From Candidatus Sulfopaludibacter sp. SbA3 (GTDB lineage: Bacteria; Acidobacteriota; Terriglobia; Bryobacterales; Bryobacteraceae), in NCBI GenBank assembly GCA_945900935.1, contig CAMDKT010000068.1, positions 1 to 14,576 on the forward strand: a stretch of DNA of 14,576 nt. Reading direction: 5' to 3'. A program made the translations under genes and the position numbers. The notes beneath the pieces were generated by a model. That model did not search any database. It was not told the origin of the DNA and worked only from the letters and a program-made list of their open reading frames with translations. Shown piece after piece: positions 7,745-14,234 of the stretch. Numbering within the stretch: position 1 is the stretch's first letter; every line of letters begins with the position of its first letter.

Positions 7745-8137
7745 TTACGGTTTGACCCGGCGAGTACCGAACTCAAAGATCACGTTGGAACCGACGCCTG
7801 GAATGTTCTTCCTTCGCTTCGTTCGTCTCCGTCCCCGGGGCTCGGATCCCGCCGTTGCCAAAACTGTCCAATGAATTGCTGCCGCTCTTCGCCGGGATTG
7901 CGACAGTGCCGCCAACGACAGCAGGAACACCGCTGGCCAGGAGGACGAACGCGGAGGAGAACCCAGCAGACGCGCCACACGCCCATGCAGATCCGACCCA
8001 GCCCAACCATTGGCCAATGCCGGGGTCCGCAGCTATTCCAGCCCCAGCAGCGCCTTTCCATAACAGGCCCGGTCCGCCATATCGTCACAACTCCGTAAGC
8101 GACGGCCATTCGCAAGCCGTCGCCCCGCCCACCGCCG
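7745..8137 (-). pseudogene. Remnant of an M56 (BlaR1-type) sensor/peptidase gene
   Basis: Read from 8131 downward in one frame, this stretch gives WAGRRLANGRRLRSCDDMA, then ACYGKALLGLE, an in-frame TAG at 8033-8035, then LRTPALA and LHGRVARLLGS followed by a hydrophobic run (WPAVFLLSLAALS) ending near 7901. These pieces fit the part of M56 proteins after the HExxH helix: the LRxERExxCDD block, the YAxALLxLE helix, the RVxRLLG element and the next membrane helix. The HExxH, the N-terminal membrane helices and the family's periplasmic C-terminus are missing. The remaining codons down to 7745 stay open but are not recognisable. The start overlaps the end of the BlaI remnant in another frame, so a deletion appears to have fused the two genes. 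Confidence 0.65.
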
Positions 8138-8291
8138 ACCTGTACAAATGCGCCCGTGCCGATTCGTCCCGCCCCACCAGTCCCTTCTCCGCCAAAACCA
8201 GTTCATGCACCTCCCGAACTGTCGACGGCCCCGGTTTCCAAAGCGCCCGCAGGATCGGCCATTCCCCGGAAGGCGGTCGGTTTCGGTTCAT
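8085..8291 (-). pseudogene. Truncated BlaI/MecI/CopY-type repressor remnant
   Basis: The 68-codon frame begins MNRNRPPSGEWPILRALWK and continues with STVREVHELVLAEK, the N-terminal winged-helix half of BlaI/MecI repressors. Intact relatives continue with about 20 residues (a TYTTVL..L..M.EKGLV-type stretch containing the recognition helix); here the sequence jumps directly from AEK (residues 34-36) to GLVGRDESARAHLYR. The repeated E-K context suggests an in-frame deletion. After about residue 54 the homology ends and the frame runs into sequence that encodes an M56 relic in a different frame. Loss of the DNA-recognition helix and of the dimerisation region means it cannot work as a repressor. 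BlaI genes are normally followed by an M56 sensor gene, exactly the order of the remnants here. Confidence 0.75.
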
Positions 8292-8296
8292 GAGGG

Positions 8297-8302
8297 TATA
8301 CT
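8297..8302 (+). promoter_or_regulatory. -10 element (TATACT) 8 bp from the sulfatase start codon
   Basis: TATACT is followed by 8 bp and the ATG at 8311, within the 19 bp between the divergent BlaI remnant and the sulfatase. No Shine-Dalgarno fits in the remaining 8 bp, so a leaderless message is likely. The -10 overlaps the palindrome GTATAC (8296-8301). No -35 match was seen. Confidence 0.4.
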
Positions 8303-8310
8303 TTTGAATC

Positions 8311-9702
8311 ATGGCTCTTACCCGTCGCGCCTTCCTCGCCTCCCCGGCGGTACTCGCCCAAACCCAGCGTCTCAATGTCCTCCTCCTCACCGTTGACGAC
8401 ATGAACTGGAACACACCCAACTGCTTCGGCGGTCAAGTCCTAAACCTCACACCGAACATCGACAAACTCGCCGCTGAAGGCATGCGCTTCGAACACAGCC
8501 ACGTCACTATCGCTGTCTGCCAGCCCTGCCGCAGTTCTCTGATGACCGGACTCTACCCGCACCGCAACGGCGCGGAGGGCTTCCAGCCCATTCGCAACGA
8601 CGTGCCAACGCTCCAGGAACAACTCCAAAAGGTCGGCTACTATCTCGGCATCTTCTCCAAAGTGCCCCATCTGGCGCCCATTGAAAAATTCTGCTGGGAC
8701 GTCGTGAAGAAGCAGTCGGACCTCGGCCGCGGCCGTGTCCCCCAGCGTTATTACGAGGAGGCCAAATCCTTCTTCGCCCAAGCCAAACAAGCCGGCAAGC
8801 CGTTCTTCCTGATGGCCAATAGCGACGACCCCCATCGCCCCTACGCCGGCAGCGCCGATGAAAAACGTTCGACCGGCGAAACAGCGGATTTCACCCGGCA
8901 AATCAAGCCCGAAGAAGCCTGGGTCCCGCCCTTCCTGCCCGATATCCCCGGCGTTCGCAAGGAACTGGCGGAATACTACACCTCCGCCCACCGCGCCGAT
9001 CAAACGGTGGGTAAGCTGCTGCAAGCCCTCGACGAATCCGGCCAGCGCGCCAACACCCTCGTGCTTTTTCTCAGCGACAACGGCATCGCGCTCCCCTTCG
9101 CCAAAACGAACTGTTATCTCCACAGCACCAAGTCGCCATGGATCGTTCGCTGGCCTGGCGTTGTGAAGCCCGGTGCCGTCAACCGCCAGGACTTCATCAG
9201 CGGTATTGACTTCACGCCAACCATCCTCGAAGCCACCGGCACCGCGCCTCTTCAAGACCTCGATGGCCGCAGCTTTATCCCCGTCCTCAAAGGCCGCAAA
9301 TCCGAAAACCGCGATCGCGTCTTCACTGTCTTTCACGAAACCAGCGCCCACATCCGTTTTGAAATGCGGGCCGTTCAGGAACGCCGTTTCGGCTACATCT
9401 GGAACGCCTGGGCTGACGGCAAGCGCGAATTCCGAGGCAATGGCCAGGCCGGCTTGAGTTGGAAAGCAATGCTCGATGCCGCCCCCTCCAACCCCGCCGT
9501 CGCCGCCCGCGTTAAGCTGTTCTCAACCCGCCAACGCGAAGAGCTCTACGACTTCGCAGCCGACCCCGACGGCCTCCACAATCTGGCGTCCGATCCTAAA
9601 TTCAAACCGGAAATGCAGCGCCTGCGCAACCTGCTCCGCGCTCATCTCCACACCGTCAAGGACCCGCAAACAAAGGCCTTCGCAACTGAGTTTCCGCAAT
9701 AG
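8311..9702 (+). CDS. Exported type I sulfatase (N-sulfoglucosamine sulfohydrolase-like)
   Basis: This 463-residue protein begins MALTRRAFLASPAVLAQ, a short Tat-type leader with the RRxFL core, so it should be exported folded. The sulfatase signature is CQPCRSSLMTG (70-80): C70 is the residue converted to formylglycine, with P72 and R74 in the required positions; the fourth position is Cys rather than the common Ser. Calcium and sulfate-site residues expected in the family are visible: D29/D30, H175 in DDPHRPY, D256/N257 in LSDNG and K274 in STKSPWIVRWPG. The pattern is closest to heparan N-sulfatase-like sulfatases, but the substrate is an inference. A formylglycine-generating enzyme or anSME must be encoded elsewhere. 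The M24 peptidase gene follows after 49 bp. Confidence 0.92.
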   Translation: MALTRRAFLASPAVLAQTQRLNVLLLTVDDMNWNTPNCFGGQVLNLTPNIDKLAAEGMRFEHSHVTIAVCQPCRSSLMTGLYPHRNGAEGFQPIRNDVPTLQEQLQKVGYYLGIFSKVPHLAPIEKFCWDVVKKQSDLGRGRVPQRYYEEAKSFFAQAKQAGKPFFLMANSDDPHRPYAGSADEKRSTGETADFTRQIKPEEAWVPPFLPDIPGVRKELAEYYTSAHRADQTVGKLLQALDESGQRANTLVLFLSDNGIALPFAKTNCYLHSTKSPWIVRWPGVVKPGAVNRQDFISGIDFTPTILEATGTAPLQDLDGRSFIPVLKGRKSENRDRVFTVFHETSAHIRFEMRAVQERRFGYIWNAWADGKREFRGNGQAGLSWKAMLDAAPSNPAVAARVKLFSTRQREELYDFAADPDGLHNLASDPKFKPEMQRLRNLLRAHLHTVKDPQTKAFATEFPQ

Positions 9703-9751
9703 GGAAACAGTGTTACTCAAGTCCCGTCCCTACCGCCAATTCGACACCCAT

Positions 9752-11152
9752 ATGCGACTCCTATTTGTCACCGCCGCCCTCTCGTTACACGCGCAGAGCG
9801 CCCTACACTTCCAAACCGATTTCCCGCCCGATGAATTTCAATCGCGCTGGGCCACGATCTACGACCGCATCGGTGCCAATGCCGTCGCGCTCGTTCAAGG
9901 CGCGCCGTTTGAGGGAGGCTTCGCAGTCCCTCGGCAAACCAACGAATTTTACTATTTAACCGGCGTGGAAACGCCGCACAGCTACTTGCTCCTCGACGGC
10001 CGCACTCGCAAAGCCACGCTGTTTCTCCCGCCCCGCAATCGCCGACTGGAGCAGAGCGAGGGCCGCGTCTTATCGGCCGATGACGCCGAATTGGCGCAAA
10101 AACTCACCGGCGCCGGCGCGGTTCTCAGCACCGCCGCCATGCAAGGAGACTGGCTCGCAAACGCCGCCGCCATTTACACCTTGCTCTCCCCCGCCGAAGG
10201 CACTGCCGAGCAGCGCAACGAACTGCAAAACGCTAACGCCGCCATTTCGCTGGACCCCTGGGACGGCCGCGTCTCGCGCGAGCAGCACTTCGCCAGCCTG
10301 CTCCGTCTCCGCTATCCGCGGGCCAACGTCGAGGACCTCACCGGTATCCTGGACGAACTGCGAAGCGTTAAAAGTCCTCGCGAGATCGCCCTGATCAGGA
10401 AGGCCTCGCAACTGGCCGGGTACGGCATTCTGGAAGCCATGAAAAGCACACGGCCAGGCCTGTTCGAATACCACTTGGACGCCGCCGCCCGCTACGTCTT
10501 CCTGGCGGGCGGCGCGCGCTTGGAGGGTTACAGATCCATCACCGCCGCCGGTACGGCTAACATCTGGAACGCCCACTATTTTCGCAATAACAGTCTGCTA
10601 AAAGACGGCGATCTGGTCCTACAGGACTTCGCTCCCGACTACCGTTACTACACCAGCGACGTGACCCGCATGTGGCCCGTGAACGGCAAGTTCAGCCCAG
10701 TACAGAAAGAGTTGCTCGGGTTCGTGCTCGAGTACCGCGACGCCGTTATCCAACGCATTCGCCCCGGCGCGACAGTAAACCAGATTCGCGAGGAAGCCGC
10801 TCTGGCGATGGAACCTGTTTTCAAACGTTGGCAGTTCTCCAAGCCCAAGTACGAGAAGGCGGCGCGCACGCTGGTTGAGACCGGCGGCGGCGTTTTCAGC
10901 CATCCAGTTGGACTCGCCGTGCACGATGACGGCCCCTATCATCGCGGCCCGCTAAAGCCGGGCCATGTTTTTTCGATCGATCCGCAACTGCGCGTAAACG
11001 ACGAGAACCTGTATATCCGCTACGAAGACGTCGTTGTGGTGACCGAAAAGGGCTGCGAAAACTTCACCGATTTTCTCCCTTCGAAGCTTGCCGATATCGA
11101 AAAGGCGATGGGCGGCGCGGGGATGCTCCAGCAATTTCCGCCGCGCAAGTAG
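9752..11152 (+). CDS. Exported M24 family Xaa-Pro aminopeptidase
   Basis: This 466-residue protein has a signal peptide (MRLLFVTAALSLHAQS), an aminopeptidase P N-terminal domain (to about residue 200, with QTNEFYYLTGVETPH) and the pita-bread catalytic domain. Metal-site positions: D292 in QDFAPDY, D303 in TSDVTR, H384 in SHPVGLAVHD and E425 in RYEDVVVVTEKG. The fourth ligand, normally Glu in a T-x-EPG motif, is Asp here (D410 in FSIDPQL). H275 also fits a conserved His. It should remove N-terminal residues before proline outside the cytoplasm if the altered site is active. The ATG at 9752 was chosen because it starts the signal peptide; the frame is open upstream only inside the sulfatase gene. 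No clear Shine-Dalgarno precedes it in the 49-bp gap. Confidence 0.9.
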   Translation: MRLLFVTAALSLHAQSALHFQTDFPPDEFQSRWATIYDRIGANAVALVQGAPFEGGFAVPRQTNEFYYLTGVETPHSYLLLDGRTRKATLFLPPRNRRLEQSEGRVLSADDAELAQKLTGAGAVLSTAAMQGDWLANAAAIYTLLSPAEGTAEQRNELQNANAAISLDPWDGRVSREQHFASLLRLRYPRANVEDLTGILDELRSVKSPREIALIRKASQLAGYGILEAMKSTRPGLFEYHLDAAARYVFLAGGARLEGYRSITAAGTANIWNAHYFRNNSLLKDGDLVLQDFAPDYRYYTSDVTRMWPVNGKFSPVQKELLGFVLEYRDAVIQRIRPGATVNQIREEAALAMEPVFKRWQFSKPKYEKAARTLVETGGGVFSHPVGLAVHDDGPYHRGPLKPGHVFSIDPQLRVNDENLYIRYEDVVVVTEKGCENFTDFLPSKLADIEKAMGGAGMLQQFPPRK

Positions 11153-11154
11153 CA

Positions 11155-11160
11155 TATAAT
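11155..11160 (+). promoter_or_regulatory. Perfect -10 element (TATAAT) 7 bp from a start codon
   Basis: TATAAT lies inside the 15-bp gap after the M24 peptidase stop and is followed by CGCGGCC and the ATG at 11168. This fits a leaderless transcript for the interrupted membrane-protein gene. No -35 match was found in the peptidase 3' end. Confidence 0.5.
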
Positions 11161-11167
11161 CGCGGCC

Positions 11168-11704
11168 ATGCTCAACAAATGGTTCAACGCCGGTATCATC
11201 GCCGGTATCGTCCTTTTTTTCTGGGGCACCATCACCCACATGGGGTTCAACATCGAAAACTACATCAAGCCGATCCCCAATGAGAAAGCCGTTTTCGGCG
11301 CTCTCCAGGCGAACATCAAAGAGCCTGGCCTGTATTTCTATCCCAACGAGATGGATTCGGCGAAGCTGGCGGCACGCGTCAAAACCGCCCCGCGCGGCAT
11401 TCTCACCTAGATTCCGGCGGGTACGCCATTTTCGAAGGGCCAGTCACTCGGCGTTCAATTCGCAATAGACTTGAGCTGTGCGCTCCTGGCGGCGTTCCTG
11501 TACTCCATGGCCGCGCCCGCGCTAAAAAACCTGACCCAGCGCCTGCTATTCATAAGCCTGCTCGGGGTGTTCGCGGCCATCGCGTTTCTACCGGCCTACT
11601 GGAACTGGTACGGATTCCCACGCGAGGCCATCGCCATTGGCCTCATTGAATGGGGCGTCGGCGGTTTGCTCATGGGCCTGGTCTTCGCGAAGCTGATTAA
11701 ATAG
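11168..11704 (+). pseudogene. Small membrane protein gene interrupted by an in-frame TAG
   Basis: The frame begins MLNKWFNAGIIAGIVLFFWG, a membrane helix, followed by an extracytoplasmic region (about residues 24-80) with IPNEKAVFGAL and EPGLYFYPNEM. A TAG stops it at 11408-11410 after 80 codons. The same frame then continues for 97 codons with more hydrophobic helices, an aromatic block AYWNWYGFP and LLMGLVFAKLIK, ending in TAG at 11702-11704. The 178-codon whole resembles an unnamed acidobacterial membrane-protein family in which the first helix, the loop and the C-terminal helices belong to one protein. The break is therefore most simply a nonsense mutation (for example from a TAT/TAC Tyr codon) or a sequencing error. 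The second part has no convincing start of its own (only TTG at 11471). Confidence 0.7.
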
Positions 11705-12448
11705 CTACTTCTTAACCGGCTCGTCCCGCTCCACTTTACCGTCGCGCAAAAACACGATCCGGTGCGCGTGCATCGCGATGTCATGTTCGTGAGTAACCAG
11801 AATGATGGTGTTGCCGGCCAGATGCAGCCGTTCAAACAGCGCCATGATTTCAATACCGGTCGCCGAGTCCAACGCGCCAGTGGGTTCGTCGGCCAGCAGA
11901 ATCGACGGGCGAGTAACCAGCGCGCGCGCGATTGCCACGCGCTGCCGTTGTCCGCCCGAAAGCTCATTCGGCTTGTGGTACATCCGCTTTTCCAGGTCGA
12001 CGTCGCGCAGCGCTTCCCGTGCCCGCGCTATCCGCTCGTTCGCCGGAAGGCCAGCATAAATCAGCGGCAGTTCCACATTATGCAGCGCCGTCGCGCGCGG
12101 CAGCAGGTTGAACGTTTGGAAAACGAAACCGACTTCTTTATTCCGTATATGCGCCAATTGGTCGTCGTTCATCAACGACACTAGGTTCCCGTTGATGAAG
12201 TAATCGCCGCTGGACGGTGTGTCTAAACAACCGATCAGGTTCATCAGCGTCGATTTACCGGAACCCGAGGGGCCCATAATCGCGACGTATTCACCCTTCT
12301 GAATTTCAAACGTGATGCCGGAACACGCATTGATCGTCTGGTCACCCATTTGATAGGTTTTCCAGAGTTCTTCCGTGTGAATAATCGTGCCTCGCCGGCG
12401 GAATTCTTCCCCGCGTGCCTGCGCGCTAAGTTCTACTGCCTGTGCCAT
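11705..12448 (-). CDS. ABC transporter ATP-binding protein, MacB/LolD type
   Basis: This 247-residue ATPase is complete: Walker A GPSGSGKST (59-67), Q-loop Q111 in FVFQTFNLLPR, signature LSGGQ (163-167), Walker B ILLADEPTGALD with D187/E188, and H-loop H220 in THEHD. Sequence details such as NELSGGQRQRVAIARALV and DEPTGALDS are typical of the MacB/LolD/FtsE-like group that works with FtsX-fold permeases. A 20-residue N-terminal extension precedes the domain. It starts 17 bp after the stop of the adaptor gene, so the two form an operon. No permease follows: the next gene is convergent and its stop directly abuts this one (TAGCTA at 11702-11707). The permease must be encoded elsewhere. Substrate unknown. 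Confidence 0.94.
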   Translation of the reverse strand: MAQAVELSAQARGEEFRRRGTIIHTEELWKTYQMGDQTINACSGITFEIQKGEYVAIMGPSGSGKSTLMNLIGCLDTPSSGDYFINGNLVSLMNDDQLAHIRNKEVGFVFQTFNLLPRATALHNVELPLIYAGLPANERIARAREALRDVDLEKRMYHKPNELSGGQRQRVAIARALVTRPSILLADEPTGALDSATGIEIMALFERLHLAGNTIILVTHEHDIAMHAHRIVFLRDGKVERDEPVKK

Positions 12449-12465
12449 GTTGTGTGTTCGAAACC

Positions 12466-13884
12466 TTACGATTCTGTCTTGACCGGCGACTTGTTGTCTA
12501 CCTTGATCTTAGCCTCATTGCGAAGGGTGCGGATCACCTTATAGCTGCCGGTGATAATCTCGTCGCCTTCCTTCAGGCCGCTCAATACCTCAATATCCGT
12601 CGCTCCAGTGATGCCGGTTTCCACTTTTACAAACTCGGCTTTCTCGCCGCGTACGACGAAGACCCCCTGGACCTCTACTTTCTTGGCGCGTACAACAGCC
12701 GGATCGGTTACAACAGGCTCGTCCTTTTGCCCCTCTTTCTTTTCCAGGTCCCCTTTCGTTCGCACCGTCAGGGCCTGAATCGGGATCGAAATTGCTTTTG
12801 CGCGGGTAGCCGTTATCACCTTCGCCGTGCAGGATAGGCCTGGGCGAATCTCCTCCGGCGGGTTATCCAGCGCGATAACTACCTTAAAATCCTTCGCCTC
12901 CTGGCTGGAAATCGCCGATTGCGACGCCGCCAAACCCGTCGAACGGAGAATCGCCGTGTTGCCGATTTCAATCACGTGCCCCTTGTAAGTCTTGCCGGGT
13001 ATGGCGTCGATCGTGATATCGGCCACCTGGTCTAACTTCACGTTGACAATATCCGTCTCATCCACTTTCACTTCGGCCGTAATTAACGACATGTCGGCGA
13101 TCGTCATAATCAGCGACGCCGCCGAGTTCTGAATTCCCGGCACCACCGTCTCACCGACGCGTACCGGCAGATTTGTTACCACACCGTCAATCGGCGACGT
13201 CGCCATCGTCCGCTGCAGCGAATCGGCCGCCCGGCGCAGATTCGCCTGGCTCACAACAATCCGCCGCTGGGACCCCACCAACTGCGCCGCGAACTGCTCC
13301 CGCTGCGCCCGCCCCTGCATGATCCGCGCTTCGGCTTCCGGAATCGCCGCCGTATAAGACTCAAACGATGCCCGCCGCATGTCGAAATCCTGCTTCGATA
13401 CCAGTCCCTGATCCAGCAGCAGTTTCGACCGGTCAAAGTCCGCCTTCGCCCGCACTAAGTCGGTCTTCACCCGCTCCAAATTGGCCTGCAGCGTCCGAAT
13501 ATTCGAATCCTGCGCCTTCAGCGCCGCCTCCGCCGCCCCCGAATCAGCCTCCGTAGAGCTCACCGTCGCCCGTTGCGCCGCCACTTCCGCTTCCGGCTGC
13601 ACGCTCTCCAACTTCGCCAGCAATTGCCCTTTCCGAACCTTTGCGCCTTCCACCACCAGGATTTCCATGATCCGCGAAGCGCCCTGCGCATTACTGCCGA
13701 TATTAATGTAATTGCGCGGCTTTATTTCCCCGGAGGCGGTTACAACACTCGTCAGATCCTGCCGCATCGTCTTCCCCGTCTGGACAATGACAATGCCCTT
13801 CTGGTTCCACTTAATGCTCGCGTAGATCGAACCGCCCACCGCCGCGAGCGCAACAACTCCCGCTACAATTTTCCACGTTTTCAC
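12466..13884 (-). CDS. MacA/HlyD-type periplasmic adaptor (membrane fusion protein)
   Basis: This 472-residue adaptor has an N-terminal membrane anchor (about residues 5-24), a lipoyl-like half-motif (TASGEIKPRNYINIGSNAQG and VVEGAKVRKGQLLAKLES, 49-94), a long alpha-helical hairpin (about 97-220), the returning lipoyl half ATSPIDGVVTNLPVRVGETV (228-247) and beta-barrel and membrane-proximal domains. The charged insert DLEKKEGQKDEPVVTD (379-394) interrupts the last domain. The start codon is GTG (13882-13884) with GGGAG 9 bp upstream. It is followed after 17 bp by its ATPase. Together they would link an inner-membrane ABC pump to an outer-membrane channel, as MacA does for MacB-TolC. Gap to the upstream small gene is 71 bp on the same strand. 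Confidence 0.93.
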   Translation of the reverse strand: MKTWKIVAGVVALAAVGGSIYASIKWNQKGIVIVQTGKTMRQDLTSVVTASGEIKPRNYINIGSNAQGASRIMEILVVEGAKVRKGQLLAKLESVQPEAEVAAQRATVSSTEADSGAAEAALKAQDSNIRTLQANLERVKTDLVRAKADFDRSKLLLDQGLVSKQDFDMRRASFESYTAAIPEAEARIMQGRAQREQFAAQLVGSQRRIVVSQANLRRAADSLQRTMATSPIDGVVTNLPVRVGETVVPGIQNSAASLIMTIADMSLITAEVKVDETDIVNVKLDQVADITIDAIPGKTYKGHVIEIGNTAILRSTGLAASQSAISSQEAKDFKVVIALDNPPEEIRPGLSCTAKVITATRAKAISIPIQALTVRTKGDLEKKEGQKDEPVVTDPAVVRAKKVEVQGVFVVRGEKAEFVKVETGITGATDIEVLSGLKEGDEIITGSYKVIRTLRNEAKIKVDNKSPVKTES

Positions 13885-13893
13885 AGATGCAAA

Positions 13894-13898
13894 CTCCC
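13894..13898 (-). promoter_or_regulatory. Ribosome binding site GGGAG before the GTG start of the adaptor gene
   Basis: On the minus strand GGGAG ends 9 bp before the GTG at 13884-13882. It supports the non-ATG start, since no in-frame ATG is nearby upstream. The 71-bp gap to the preceding gene shows no convincing promoter or terminator. Confidence 0.45.
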
Positions 13899-13955
13899 AA
13901 AATGTTTAGACGGAGCGCTCACAATAAAAGTTCAAACAATCGGGTCTAGAAGCCG

Positions 13956-14234
13956 CTAACGGTCCGGGAGGCGTGTGACTTTCACCGGGTTCGACACCTG
14001 GCAGTTATGCGAATCCGTCATTCCCGATGAAATCTTGGCGCACGCGACCTGCGTCGCCGTATTCATCGCCTCCATCTCGGAGGTTCCAGCCGCCGTCCCG
14101 CACGCTTCCCGGCCCAAAAACGACTTGCAAACTTCCACGCGGAATCCGCCCAATGAACTGGACGAATACACCATCAGCCCAACAACCGCCGCCGCCACTC
14201 CAACAATGATCCACGTAATTGGCTTCATTCGCAT
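13956..14234 (-). CDS. Small membrane-anchored protein of unknown function (92 aa)
   Basis: The start at 14234 forms TGATG with the accA stop (one base shared) and has GAGGG 3 bp upstream; a second ATG two codons later (14228) is possible. The 92-residue product has an N-terminal hydrophobic segment (about residues 6-22, TWIIVGVAAAVVGLMVY) and a 65-residue outward domain with four cysteines in FRVEVCKSFLGREACGT, TQVACAKI and SHNCQVSN. The spacing suggests two disulfides or a metal site. I recall similar unnamed acidobacterial proteins with the V-C-x(8)-C, ACA and C-terminal C pattern, but no function. Coupling to accA may simply reflect operon structure. The longer in-frame version starting at 14369 lies inside accA and is not preferred. 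Confidence 0.7.
   Translation of the reverse strand: MRMKPITWIIVGVAAAVVGLMVYSSSSLGGFRVEVCKSFLGREACGTAAGTSEMEAMNTATQVACAKISSGMTDSHNCQVSNPVKVTRLPDR

Noticed and set aside
7855..8307. Plus-strand frame of 150 codons across the BlaI/M56 remnant
   Set aside because: It is Pro/Ala/Arg-rich with no motif, while the minus strand gives convincing BlaI and M56 pieces.
8440..9351. A 303-codon minus-strand frame opposite the sulfatase
   Set aside because: The sulfatase has all active-site residues in the plus frame. The antisense product has repetitive Gly/Ala/Glu/Val composition and no motif.
9476..9751. N-terminal extension of the M24 peptidase frame into the sulfatase gene
   Set aside because: The extension is Pro/Ser/Thr/Arg-rich shadow sequence inside the sulfatase, and a clear signal peptide starts at 9752.
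8033..11410. Use of TAG as a sense codon, suggested by in-frame TAGs at 8033-8035 and 11408-11410
   Set aside because: TAG ends cysD, cysN, the PPOX-fold gene, the sulfatase, the M24 peptidase and others at their expected lengths, and one of the two cases lies in an already broken gene.
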